A stretch of 64,000 bases of DNA from Cristatella mucedo (taxonomy: Eukaryota > Bryozoa > Phylactolaemata > Cristatellidae): contig WPIO01000028.1 in assembly GCA_009760855.2 (NCBI GenBank), positions 3,534,501-3,598,500 of the forward strand, given 5' to 3'. Shown here in pieces: positions 1-11,100 of this stretch (within the stretch, counting starts at the first letter, position 1; each line of letters begins with the position of its first letter). The translations under genes and the position numbers were made by a program. The notes beneath the pieces are model-generated. The model searched no databases. It was not told the origin of the DNA and saw nothing but the letters and a program-made list of their open reading frames with translations.

Positions 1-229
1 GCGACTGGATGGGCAATTGCATCAGCACGAAATAGAGATTCGTCAAAAAGTATTCCACTGGCGTGGCAGAATGCTTAAGGTAGTAGGTTGCTGCCAAATG
101 TAACCACCCCGAGAGAAGTATTTGAATTTGAGCTTTGAAATCCAACTTGCCTGATCAAAGTAGTTTGTGTGCAGTATTTTTACGAAGTGGGGAGATTCAG
201 GTACGGGGGGGGGGCGGCAGCATAATCGC

Positions 230-230
<1 letters not shown>

Positions 231-298
<68 letters not shown>
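231..298. repeat. (GA)n microsatellite
   Basis: About 34 uninterrupted GA units, directly abutting the 5' border of a LINE family B copy at 299. Confidence 0.98.
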
Positions 299-299
<1 letters not shown>

Positions 300-1115
300 C
301 TCGTAATCTAGGTGTCGTGTTCGACAGCTGCCTCAATTTCAAAAGCTTCATTCAGAAGACTGCCTCTACAGCTAGCCATCACATCCGATCCCTATCCAAG
401 ATTAGAAGCTGTCTCCCACAGTGGCTTGTAAAAAATTTAACTAGCTCTTTAGTTCTGTCTCGGCTTGATTATTGTAATTCCCTTTTGGCTGGGCTACCAA
501 AGAAAGCTATTATGCCACTACAGCGGACTATGAATATGGCTGCAAGGCTGGTCTTCAAGTCCCAGCGGTTTGAGCACGTATCACCTCTGCTGAAAGAGCT
601 AGGATGGTTACCGGTTGAGCAAAGGATACAGCAAAGTTCTTACGCTGACCCACAAGGCCTGCCACGGCTTAGCTCCTTCGTACCTAGCTGAACTGCTGCA
701 TCAGTTTCAGCCTGTTTGCGCCCTCATGTCCTGTGTGGACAATAAATTAGCTGTCCCATTCCTCCGCTTAAAGACCATTGGCGACAGAAGCTTTAGCTCT
801 GCAGGTCCTAGACTGTGGAACTCGCTTCCACAACTCTTACGCAACGACAACTACTCTCCTACCGCCGACTATGGCTCATCCTTTTCAGCGGTCCTGAGCT
901 GCTACTTCTATGCTACTCACTACCTCAACTGCTCTCCTAACTCTGCTATGCTTCCCACTTTCTCTTTGTTGCGTGAGACGAAGTCTGTTGGCTACCGAAT
1001 GCGTACCGAAAGCCGCTTAGGCTGTGAGTGCGCTATACAAAAATCTCCTGAGAAACACCCACATGGTCTTTATGACTTTGTGGAGTTACTGACGGAGATA
1101 CATTACATTACATAG
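299..1115 (+). mobile_element. LINE family B, 5'-truncated copy
   Basis: C-terminal end of a CR1/L2-like reverse transcriptase polyprotein: [41 protein letters not shown] and LLKELGWLPVEQRIQ, frameshifted near 620, then AGPRLWNSLPQLL. The 3' UTR ends in ACATT repeats (about 1095-1113). It matches the same region of the long copy at 56790-59134. Dead copy. Confidence 0.9.
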
Positions 1116-1206
1116 AGGGGATAGAGAGAGGGAGAGAGAGGGAGAGCCGGAGAGAGAGAGACAGATACAAATTGATAGAGAGTAAGAGAAAGAGAGAGAG
1201 AGAGAC
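1114..1206. repeat. Degenerate GA-rich tract
   Basis: Imperfect GA/GGA run following the 3' end of the LINE; together with 231-298 it looks like one GA tract split by the insertion. Confidence 0.8.
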
Positions 1207-2069
1207 AAGCAAACAGTAGCTCCCAAATTTATTCTAAACATACTAATGACGTAGCTGAAATTTAAAAGTTGGAAGAATAAGCTGGAATCTCTCGATTGCC
1301 GCTTTCCTACTGAATGCAATAATCAAAATGAATGATCGACAAGCATTCGGACGAGCATGGATCTATACTCGATATGGTCATGATCTTGAGTCGGAACAAT
1401 TATGCGAAACTAAAGACAATAATCGTAATAACAGTAAGTCATTTTTATAGCGCATTGGGATAATTAAATATCTTCCTAAGCACTTGCTGTGAAACGGATT
1501 AGGGGCCAGCCACCGACTGGCGCCAACCAAGTTGCCGAAAGAGCCTGCGTGTAAACGACTGACCGAACCGCAGTGAGCTTGGCGCACGGTTGCTAGCGAC
1601 AGGAGCCTCGGCGTTTGGGCGCCCGCAGCAGAGGTGGCTAGTCCAGATGCCAAGCCGAAAAAGCAGCTGCGGTCATACAAGGGACGGAGAAAAGACAGCG
1701 TCAGCCTAAAGCAAAGACCCTGCTAGAAAATAACTTGACATAAACCACGAAAAGCGCACAGGATGAGTATAGCGCTGGCTCTGCTTGAAATACCGCCAAG
1801 AGGTGCTCTAGTTTCCACTTGTTGGTCGGAGCTCGACATCCTGAAGAAGGTGCAAAGGGAGGGGGCGGAGCTGTCGAGCTCGTAAAGGTCAGCCAACATC
1901 CAGAATAGTTTGCAATAAGGAACCGCTCATTTACCGAAAGAAAACGTTATATTACATTTATTTTGATTTTAATCAATTATGCGGAACTATTAATATTATT
2001 TCAAGCCGCTGATACCCTTTACCTTTCTGTAGCCGTTTCCGGCTTCGCCTCCTTAGCTCTCTCCAGAAA
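1207..2069. other. AP3S upstream region
   Basis: No repeat or gene recognised. It must contain the AP3S promoter and 5' UTR unless there is an upstream non-coding exon. A 100-codon minus-strand frame at 1378-1680 has no recognisable features. Confidence 0.4.
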
Positions 2070-2138
2070 ATGATAAAAGCCATACTGGTCTTCAATAATC
2101 ACGGGAAGCCGCGTCTTATAAAGTTTTTTCAGCACTAT
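2070..2138 (+). CDS. AP3S1: AP3S exon 1
   Basis: Codes residues 1-23, starting MIKAILVFNNHGKPRL, the near-invariant start of AP-3 sigma. The ATG at 2070 is chosen because it matches the family start exactly. Ends in a codon (phase 0) at the donor GTAAGT (2139). No TATA box was evident upstream; the 5' UTR and promoter are not resolved. Confidence 0.93.
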
Positions 2139-5100
2139 GTAAGTTGCGCGCTTTTTGGCATGATGGTGTCGTACAAGCCGGTGGCTAACCTGTCCGAGCG
2201 CCGCAGAGAGCGGACTAACGTCCCAACGCCTTAGGTCCGGACTGCAAGGTCGCCTGCTAGACTAGATTCTGCTAACGTAAAGGGCATTCAGGTGGTGGGG
2301 CATGGGAGTATACTGCTGCTTTGGCTTGAATCTCGTGACCCATTGCGACGCGGAAAAGCGGAACCTCGCGTTAGGGCTGCACGTGTTTTCAGTGAGCTGA
2401 AACTGTTGTAATAAATATTAAAACGGCGGTGTGCGAGATCAGCCTGGTTATGACTGCCGAACTCTTATTCACGGTTCCTGAATTATTTACTTGGAACCGG
2501 CTATTTCATAATCCGTGGTTAGGTGGTATGAAAGCCTACGTATGTCATGTATTAGGCAGTCGATTATGCCTTTAGGCTTAGAGCAGGCAGTTGAGGTGTG
2601 CCCCCGGCGTCGTGTTTTGAGTTTGTGTACGTCATTGCAGTTGCTAGACACACGTAGACAGCATTGCGTAGCTGAAAAATATACTGCTCTACGATATGGA
2701 TATAGACTTGTTATGATGCGGTATGGGCGCTCTTTATTCGCGCCGCTCTCCGACACCGTCGGCAGACCTGCGGGTACTGGTTCTGCACCCACTAGTCGCT
2801 AGCCGCGCCTTGAGGCTCGGGGCCTCACTGGTATTTGTCACGCTTCGGCAAGGATTAGCGCTGTTACGATCGTTATGTTTCTTCCCAAAGGAAATTAGTG
2901 CCGAAGCCGACAGAGTGAGTTTGTAGCCGTGTGTTGTTTATTCTCTTCTCCATGCCCCAGCATTGGAGTTCGGTAGGATCACCGTGGGAGGGGAAACCAC
3001 TTGAATTATTGACTAAGCGGCGAGCATTCTGGTTACTCATTGGTTGAGCGTAGGCAAAATCGTCTAATCGAGACCATTAAGTGAACTGTTCAGCTGGTGT
3101 CTGTTCTAGTCTGCAACGAGTCAAAGTGGCCAGCAGTCGTCTAGTTACAGTGCATTACGCTGCATTTCTGCTGGGCTCTGCACTGAACTGTTATTTTTTT
3201 TAGCTTGCTTAGACTGCTCACTTTTGCTGAAAGCATTCGTTTGCAGCTATGCAGTAATATGTTATGGTATCTTCCGAGTCCCCCCTGTTCAGTGTTCTAG
3301 ACTCGTGTGTAGGATTAAATTAAGAATAGCCGATTCAACTGCCTCTTGTATATCATTTCTATAGAGGCCGAAGAGACTTAATGGCTTTCACCACCATTTG
3401 CAGTTGGCAACGAAGGGTCGGCCACTGCAGGACTCGAGCCCACCACCCCCAGGGTCGTGAAGAGCAAGCACTCGCCCCTGGGCTTAGACCTTGGGGCGAA
3501 ATGTCAAACACTTTAAAGGCAACAGATGTTGCCTAACATCCTCCACCATCAGATGGTGGAATTTAAGGATAAATGAGAAGAAAGTGTGGAAATATATTTC
3601 CAACAATTGAATATCTGTCTAAGGTACCTTCCAACAGACATAAATTCTAGGAATAGAATCAAAAGTTTTGAAGATTTCCAACTAAAGCGAAAAAAATAAT
3701 TACACAAATCATGTCTCACCCAGAAGTAAACAGGAAGCAACATGTCTAATTATAAAAAAATCCTAGCTGATTAAACAGCCTCTCTTTGTATAGCGACAGA
3801 AGAGCCTTTACGGCTATCACCACCGCTTGCAGTGGTGATAAAGAACCACCCACCGCAGGAATCGAACCAACGACCTCGTGACCGAGGTCGTGAAAGCAAC
3901 CGCCTTACCTAGTGTGCCATCACGGCTCACCAAATTATAAAAAGTTTACTGATCCTAGTATCATATGTGAATTATGTGCCAACTTGTTTGCTGCAGCTTG
4001 TTAAGATGCATGCTTGAGTATTAAGCAGTTTCATTTTAAGTGCAGAGGTGTGCCTTGTAAAATCCATAACTCTGACAAAACTTTTAGATCAGTGTGAAAT
4101 TAAGAATGTGAGTACGGCTGCTTTCAAAGTAATAGTAGTAATAGCTAGTAAAAGTAACAATACATTTGTATTGCATCCTCAAAGAACATATCTTTCTTGG
4201 CACTTTACATTTGCTGTAAAACAAGCAGGATCAAATGGTTAGTGATGACCTGCAGAATGTCAAAAAGGATTACCTGGTTAGAGGTGACATGCACAGTGGC
4301 AACATGTAGTGATAGCCCAGGAGGTGAGGTGCTCGCTCTTCATGACCGAGGTCTTGGATTCGAATCCTACAGTTGGGCGATTCTTTATTGCCAACTGCAA
4401 ACAGGGGCCATAGCCAATAAGGCTCTTCTGCTGCTATACAAATGAGGCTGTTAAATCCGCTAATATTTTTATTTTTTATACATTATAGTGGTAGTATGTA
4501 CAGTCTCAGCACCCAAAAGCATGCAAAGATTTACTCACATGGACCACTAACTGCTGTGATAAACAGGTGAGCTTTAGCTTATTTAAAAAAAAAATATATA
4601 TAGCTCTGATATGTAGGCTGGAGACAAAGAATGAAGAGACCTACAAGTGAGAAGACAGAACCTTGAAGTCGATGAGCTGCTTAATTTTGAGCCAGTGCAG
4701 GTGTTTGGGAAGTGGTGTGCTGATGTGGCAACTTCGATGCTCACGACTGACGAGGCTAACTGCTGAGTTTCGAACCGACTGTAAACGCCTGATTGCACAG
4801 GCCGGTAGGCCAGCAAGCAGTGAGTTACAGTAGTCGAGATGGGATGTCACAAATGCATGGACCCATGTGGATATAGTATCTTTTAACCCTGTCTTAGCAA
4901 GCCCGAATTTTTAGCAATGTTACGTAGGTGAAAGTAGGCAGACTCGACTGTGGAGTTGATGTGGTTATCTTAAGAAGGGTTACTTTTTGAGATGCTGGCA
5001 GAGCCGATTTTGTGCATTAAGCTTTTTAATTTCTGAGTCACTGAGAACTTGGTTTGCCCGTAACTAGTTAGTTAGTTTTATTGTCATTCAATTTGAGAAA

Positions 5101-8100
5101 GTGTGCTGCCATCCATGTGTGGATGTCAACAATACGTTCAGTAAGTGAGTTAAGATAATTTGACGTGCTGGAGGGCTGGGAGCGATCAACGCAAATGTAC
5201 AACTGACTTCATTTGCATAGAAGCGAAAGCCTAGATTGTGCTTGGCGATCGCATCGGTAAGGAGAGTATAAAATGAAACGAAGCTGACCAAGTACAGAGT
5301 CCTGATGTACCCTGTACTTCAGTGATTTTTCGTATGATCTTTCTCTATACACACCATTGCTCTGAAGTCTCCCACTGAGATATAATGATAATAATAATAA
5401 TAATTCACTTGATAAAGCACCCTCAGAGAACTTAATCTCTCTCTAGGCGCTTTACATTTGATGTAAAGTGAAATGCAATTGAATGGTAAGTAAAATCATG
5501 CTTGAAAAACAAACGAAATGAATAATATGGTTAGGGGTGACATGCACAGGGTCAGCATGCAAATGTGGTTAGTGGCAGCATGCACAGTGTCAGCACGCAT
5601 AAGCACATCAAGGACGAATCACAGGGACCCAATAAATGCTGTTCTAAATAGGTGTTTTTAGGTTCCTTTTAAATGTGGTCAGGTCAGGGGATGTTCTGAC
5701 GCAAGTCGGGAGTGAGCTCCAAGCATTGGGAGCATACGAACTAAATGCACAGTCTCCAAAGGACTTGAGGTTTGTACGAGGTATTGGTAGACTGTTGGAT
5801 TCCGAAAAGCGGGTGGTACGATGCTTGGCCTGATGGGGGAGTATATCTGACAGATAGGCTGGAGCCATAGAATGAAGGGACCTAAAAGTGAGCGACAAAA
5901 CCTATGATATGACTTAAACCATTGCAGTGCGCTGCCAACGACGCCCAGGCGAAGTGAGAGGTATTCGAGAAACACTATCAAAAGCTGTCCAAAGATCGAG
6001 CAAAACAAGCAGAGAGACTGTACCTAAGTCTGCATTCCTAAGAAGGTCGTGATACACCCAAAGCAATGCTGACTGTGGCGTGATTAGCTATTGGACAAGA
6101 CTGGAGCTATCTTTCTAGGCTTGATGAGCCGTGGTGGCACACTAGGTAAGGCGGTTGCTTTCACGACCTCGGTCGTGAGGCCGTGGGTTCGATTCCTGCG
6201 GTGGGCGATTCTGTATCGCCACTGCAAGCGGTGGTGATAGCCGTAAAGGCTCTTCTGTCGCTATACAAAGAGAGGCTGTTTAATCAGCTAGGATTTATTT
6301 ATTTATTTAGGCTCGAAGTTTTAATATAAGAGTTCAGCTGGGCTGCCACAACTCTATCCAGTGTCTTAAAATAGAAACAGTAGAAGGGAGACTGGTGGAA
6401 GTTGCTTAGTTCTGTTGGTCGCTTTCGTTGCCCAACTACATATTAGTTGCCCAACTACAGCCTTTTTGAAAGGTGTAGGAACACATCATATCTGCCGGTT
6501 TATTTCTTATTCCGGTTGGATGAGTATTGCTCTATATGTCCATGCAGGGCTGAGCAGCAATACATTGTAGATAAAATGTACTGCAACGTATTGGCTACAA
6601 TATATTGCGCTGATTCGTTTGACAATACCAATATATTCTACAGGATTGGTTGACGATACCAATATATTTGACAATTTATTGTAATTTATTAAGGTATTAT
6701 TATGAACCTATTCGTCTCTGTCACGTGATACACGATACATAAAAATACTTACATTGACTTCATATTGGAAAAGATCTAATTAAAATCATATCCGGACATG
6801 TATCCATATACATCATTTTTAACCAATCACAATTTTCCAAGTGCACAATTGTGGTGGTGCCATTTTTGGTCTCAGAGGTCGCCAACTTTGATGTCGGAAT
6901 TCAAGTTCTCGTCTTACAGTCCCACCTGACAACAAGAAGGTCTGACAGCTTTACTTTGGCGAGAATCCTGTTGGTTCTCAAGCCAATACGTGGAAATGCA
7001 CTTGTGGAACTGTTCGCAAACAAAACATTACATTAAGCTCGGCTACACGAATCGATATCCCACATCAAGCAAAAGCACCCGAATTATCTAGAAATGTTTC
7101 ACTTGGCGCAACAAGTACTTGGAGACAGCAAATCCGAAACAGCAAGTGTCATCACCGGAACTGGACAATCAGTATCTGCACAGACCACCCTAGAGTACAT
7201 GCTTGATAGTCGATCAACCAATGTATTCAAATGGCTGGATCGTCATGGATGAGCTCGTATTGATCTTTTGCGAAAAAGAGCTCGCCCGAAGCAGCACGAA
7301 ACTGCAACCGATTTCTCTTAAAACACTCAAGAAAAATATGTTCAAGCTGGTGAAGGCGGTGGAAAAAAGATATCTTAAGTTTGCTACTACTACCACTTTT
7401 GCTCTTGTGTTTGATGGCTTGTCTGAGGATTTAACACGCTGTGTTGGTCTTTTTATCGTCTACCCTGGCAAGGAGCATGCTGCTGATCATGAAATGTTGG
7501 CCTTCACACCTCTCCTTGACGAGACCAATTTTACTGGTGAGAACCATGTGAATTTAATCAAATCGACACTTGAGTGATACCCCTTGTCTCTCGATCCCCT
7601 TTTCTGTTTGATTGGGGACAACTGCTCAACCAACAAGGCAACAGCAAACCTTGGTGTGCCACTTCTGAGATGCTGCAGTCATTGTTTTAATTTGACTGTA
7701 CATAAGCACATTCCTCACAGCTGAGTCGGAGTTGATTGGAAGGCTCATGCCAAAGTTGTTAACACTCAAAGCAGTCAGGTCGATTGCGCTTGATGACATC
7801 CCTGCGCCCAGTCAAGCAAAACGTCACCTGCTGGACAGGCGTTCCTGACATGTTTCTTTCAGCTCTTCGAAAGACTCCTTCCAAATCTTGGTGAGGCAGA
7901 CGATGAAATTATGGACCCTGTTCCTACAGCTAAGCAGAAAAGGAATATTTGGGATTGCAAGCAACCATTGGCCGATTTCAAATCTGTTATGATAGTGCTG
8001 CAGCGATGCGACATGTCGTTTGAAAGAATAGAATGTTTTATTCCGATCGATCATTGACTCTTATCAAGAGTTTGCCTTCGATCACCATCTTGGCAACGAT

Positions 8101-11100
8101 GCAGATATCATCCACAGCAAAGATTTGGAAACGGCCATCGTCAAGATACAAGCAAACGAGGAGAACACTTACAATTCATGAAGAACGTGCTGCTATTGAA
8201 CAATGGTTGCTACCTGCAGCTCAGGACTCGGAAGAAGCTATAGATGAGGATGCCCAATTGTCTTTTGCTGAGCGAGCACTCGAGCAACAGCGTGTAGAAG
8301 AAAAAAGCATGCAGCAAGTGCATCAACACGAGCTTCTTGCATCCAACATCATGTGAGGAGGAGACTTTTTTCCATAGTAAAGCGAGTGTTCTGTCCTCAA
8401 CGTCGTAGTTTGCAACCCAGAACCTTGGAGGTGCTGCCTTTTCTGAATCAAAACAAGTTACTGTGGAATTTGGCTCTGGTCGCCTTGATAGTGAGTGAAA
8501 ATGACTCAGAGACAGCTGATTATAACGAAGAGAACGAAGAAGATTATGACGAGGATGGGTAAAATCACTGACAGTAAATTGCAATATGTGATGTGTAAGA
8601 TATGCAATATATTGCATTGGTAGCATAGAATATTGCAGTATACTGTATTTTTGGAATTGAATATTGCAATATATTTATTGTTGAACATCAGAACATTTAG
8701 CACAATAACAATGTTATTGTGCACAGCTTTGTGTCCATGATTGCAGAGAATATTGCACCAGTTTGAAGCAATACTTATTTAAACTAAATCGGAAATAAAC
8801 TGCTGCAACGATTTACAAGCAGACTTGAACTCACATTTTAAGTTTTACATTGATTTGTAAAGTATTGTCAGAGTTATGGATTTACCAGGCACAAAGCTAC
8901 ACTGTAAATGAAGCTTAAAACGCACCTTTTTATTACAGCATTTGGTGGGTCTTTGTGATTCGTCCTTCGTGTGCTTGTACCTGCTTACACTATGCCTGCT
9001 GCTTGCGGAAGTTACCACCAAACATTTGGTAATGTTTTATATGTAGCATCTGTAAAGTGCCTAGAGAGTTCTCTGACTGTGCTATACAAATGTATTATTA
9101 TTAAGCTACTTAAAAGTCACAAGCATGCACCTCAACAAGCTACTGACATACACCTCGATGTACCAATAAATACTGGCTGCATTGCATTGCTGTCGAAAGT
9201 TGGGGCGAAAGTCGTATATGATGCCGGGATCTGTCAATTTTGCATTCGTAAAAATGTAGCTTTCGGTTTGCTTCCGGGCCAGACACGGTCTGCATTCTCG
9301 TACGTTTGCTTTAAGTGGAAATGTTGAAAACTTACGACCGTTTTTAACATGTTCGTCTTTTGACAGGTACTCGTATTTTCTCGACATTTATCCCTGTAAA
9401 GCTTCATCTGTAGAGATTAACTAGTCAGTTTCCGAACTTAAAAAGTTAAGAGGTCTCGGATGATCCCGAACTCAAGAGTTCAATAGAGCTGATATAAAAA
9501 TTGACTGGTGCAGAACTGTTTTTTATAGTAACTTTCAGTCTTTGATCCTTTAATCTATATTTTCTCTACTGTAAGCGGGTTTGTACCCCGTGTTTCAGTC
9601 AATGCTTTTTGGCCCAGGAACTGTATCTCGTAGTCTTCTTAATTTGCTCGAAACTGCAACCCCAACTCTCTGTTATATGCATGCTGCATTTACAGCCGGA
9701 AGATGAGCAACAGAATATCATCAAAGAAACGTTCCAGCTTGTGTCGAGACGGGATGATAATGTTTGCAATTTTCTCGAAGGAGGCATGTAAGTTGCATGC
9801 TCGAGTATTTCGTGTTCTTGAACTAAAATTTGTTAAACAAGTGCTTCTACATAAATGCTGTCTTTCCAGGTGACTTTGACCTTTGTCTCCATTCAATTAA
9901 GAAGGCTCCCACATTAATTGTCAGAATCTCCTCTCTGTAGGCTGATTGGTGGTTCAGATTTTAAGCTCATTTATCGTCACTATGCGACCCTGTATTTTGT
10001 TTTCTGTGTCGACTCGTCAGAGAGTGAACTTGGCATTCTCGACCTTATACAGGTGAGTCCTGAAGATATTGCAAAGTTATGCAGTCGATATTTTTATTAC
10101 AGCCGATGAATTTGGCCAAACCCAAGCTTCCCCAAGCTCCACGTTGTTAGCACTTTGGTAGTGGCTGTGTGTTGTTAAATTACTCTTCTGTTTATATACT
10201 AGACCAGCTTAATTTTCTGGGAGCTTGTATCCGAATTGAGCATACGATGGAGCATGTTAGTGGATTCTACTATTAATTATTGTTATACTTTTATGGAAGC
10301 AGCATGTATGCTCTAATATAAACATATATGCTGGCCTTATGTGGAACGTTCAGACTGCAGATATACCATCAACCGCAACAGTACTTATGGGTGCCAATGG
10401 TTACCTATATCAAGCTGCTATCCCGTCAGGCCAGTGACTTAATCTTTGTCGAATAGCTCCGAAAAAAATTCGCACTCGAGGCGATTCTACTCTGAGAACC
10501 AGGTTAGTTATTCACAGGTGGATACTACCCTTAATAGCAGATTAGCCGTTTTTGTCGTTGCACGTGGTCAGCCAGAGCGAGTTTTGACTTCCGTGCTCCC
10601 AACCTGAACATACTCCTTCAAGTTGTTGTACCTGACTGTCCCCTTGCCATTACCAAGATTTTATGCCACCTTCGCGTGTGTTTGGCCCATGTTGTGATTG
10701 GCAACGAATTGGCCTTTGATGTTGCTGTTGAGTTCCTTCGTCGTTCTCATGGTCGGGGGAGCACTGTGTATGAACAGTTCCATACACATTATGCGGTCAG
10801 GAAGTGCAAAAATAATAGCTCACCTGAGCACAACGTGTACACACCGAGCAACCTTTAATCGTTTGGATTGCACGTGCGATAACCAGATTAAGCACTAACT
10901 GACATTTTGGCATGCTTACAGTATAATATCGTTCTAGGCTGAGGGGTGGGAGCTTCTGTTTCTGACAATTATCTGCAAGCTGGCCCATCTGTTGTGAGCC
11001 TATTTTGTGTGTAAACGACCGGATTCATGGCTGCTAAGTAAATATTTTTGCACGTAACACTGTAGTGGTAATAACATAACTTCAATGTATATATAGAGAC

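Larger units (their letters stand above)
4130..6440 (-). mobile_element. LINE family L (L2/CR1-like), copy broken by three insertions
   Basis: Pieces at about 4130-4302, 4481-5385, 5912-6124 and 6309-6440 align in order to the family L element read on the minus strand (compare 27364-28930). The tail starts with TAGTAGTAATAG repeats, then the C-terminal block ([20 protein letters not shown] at 4770-4850), then the RT core (CFDTIDH-equivalent region about 5950). Interrupted by a SINE (4303-4480), a younger LINE L copy (5386-5911) and SINE A (6125-6308). Many stops; dead. Confidence 0.85.

Noticed and set aside
1378-1680. 100-codon minus-strand frame upstream of AP3S, possibly a divergent gene
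   Set aside because: No conserved motif, no clear donor at its end; several frames are open in this GC-richer DNA.
10676-10898. Possible exon in AP3S intron 3
   Set aside because: AP-3 sigma is complete without it, and the frame has no known family or clear splice borders.
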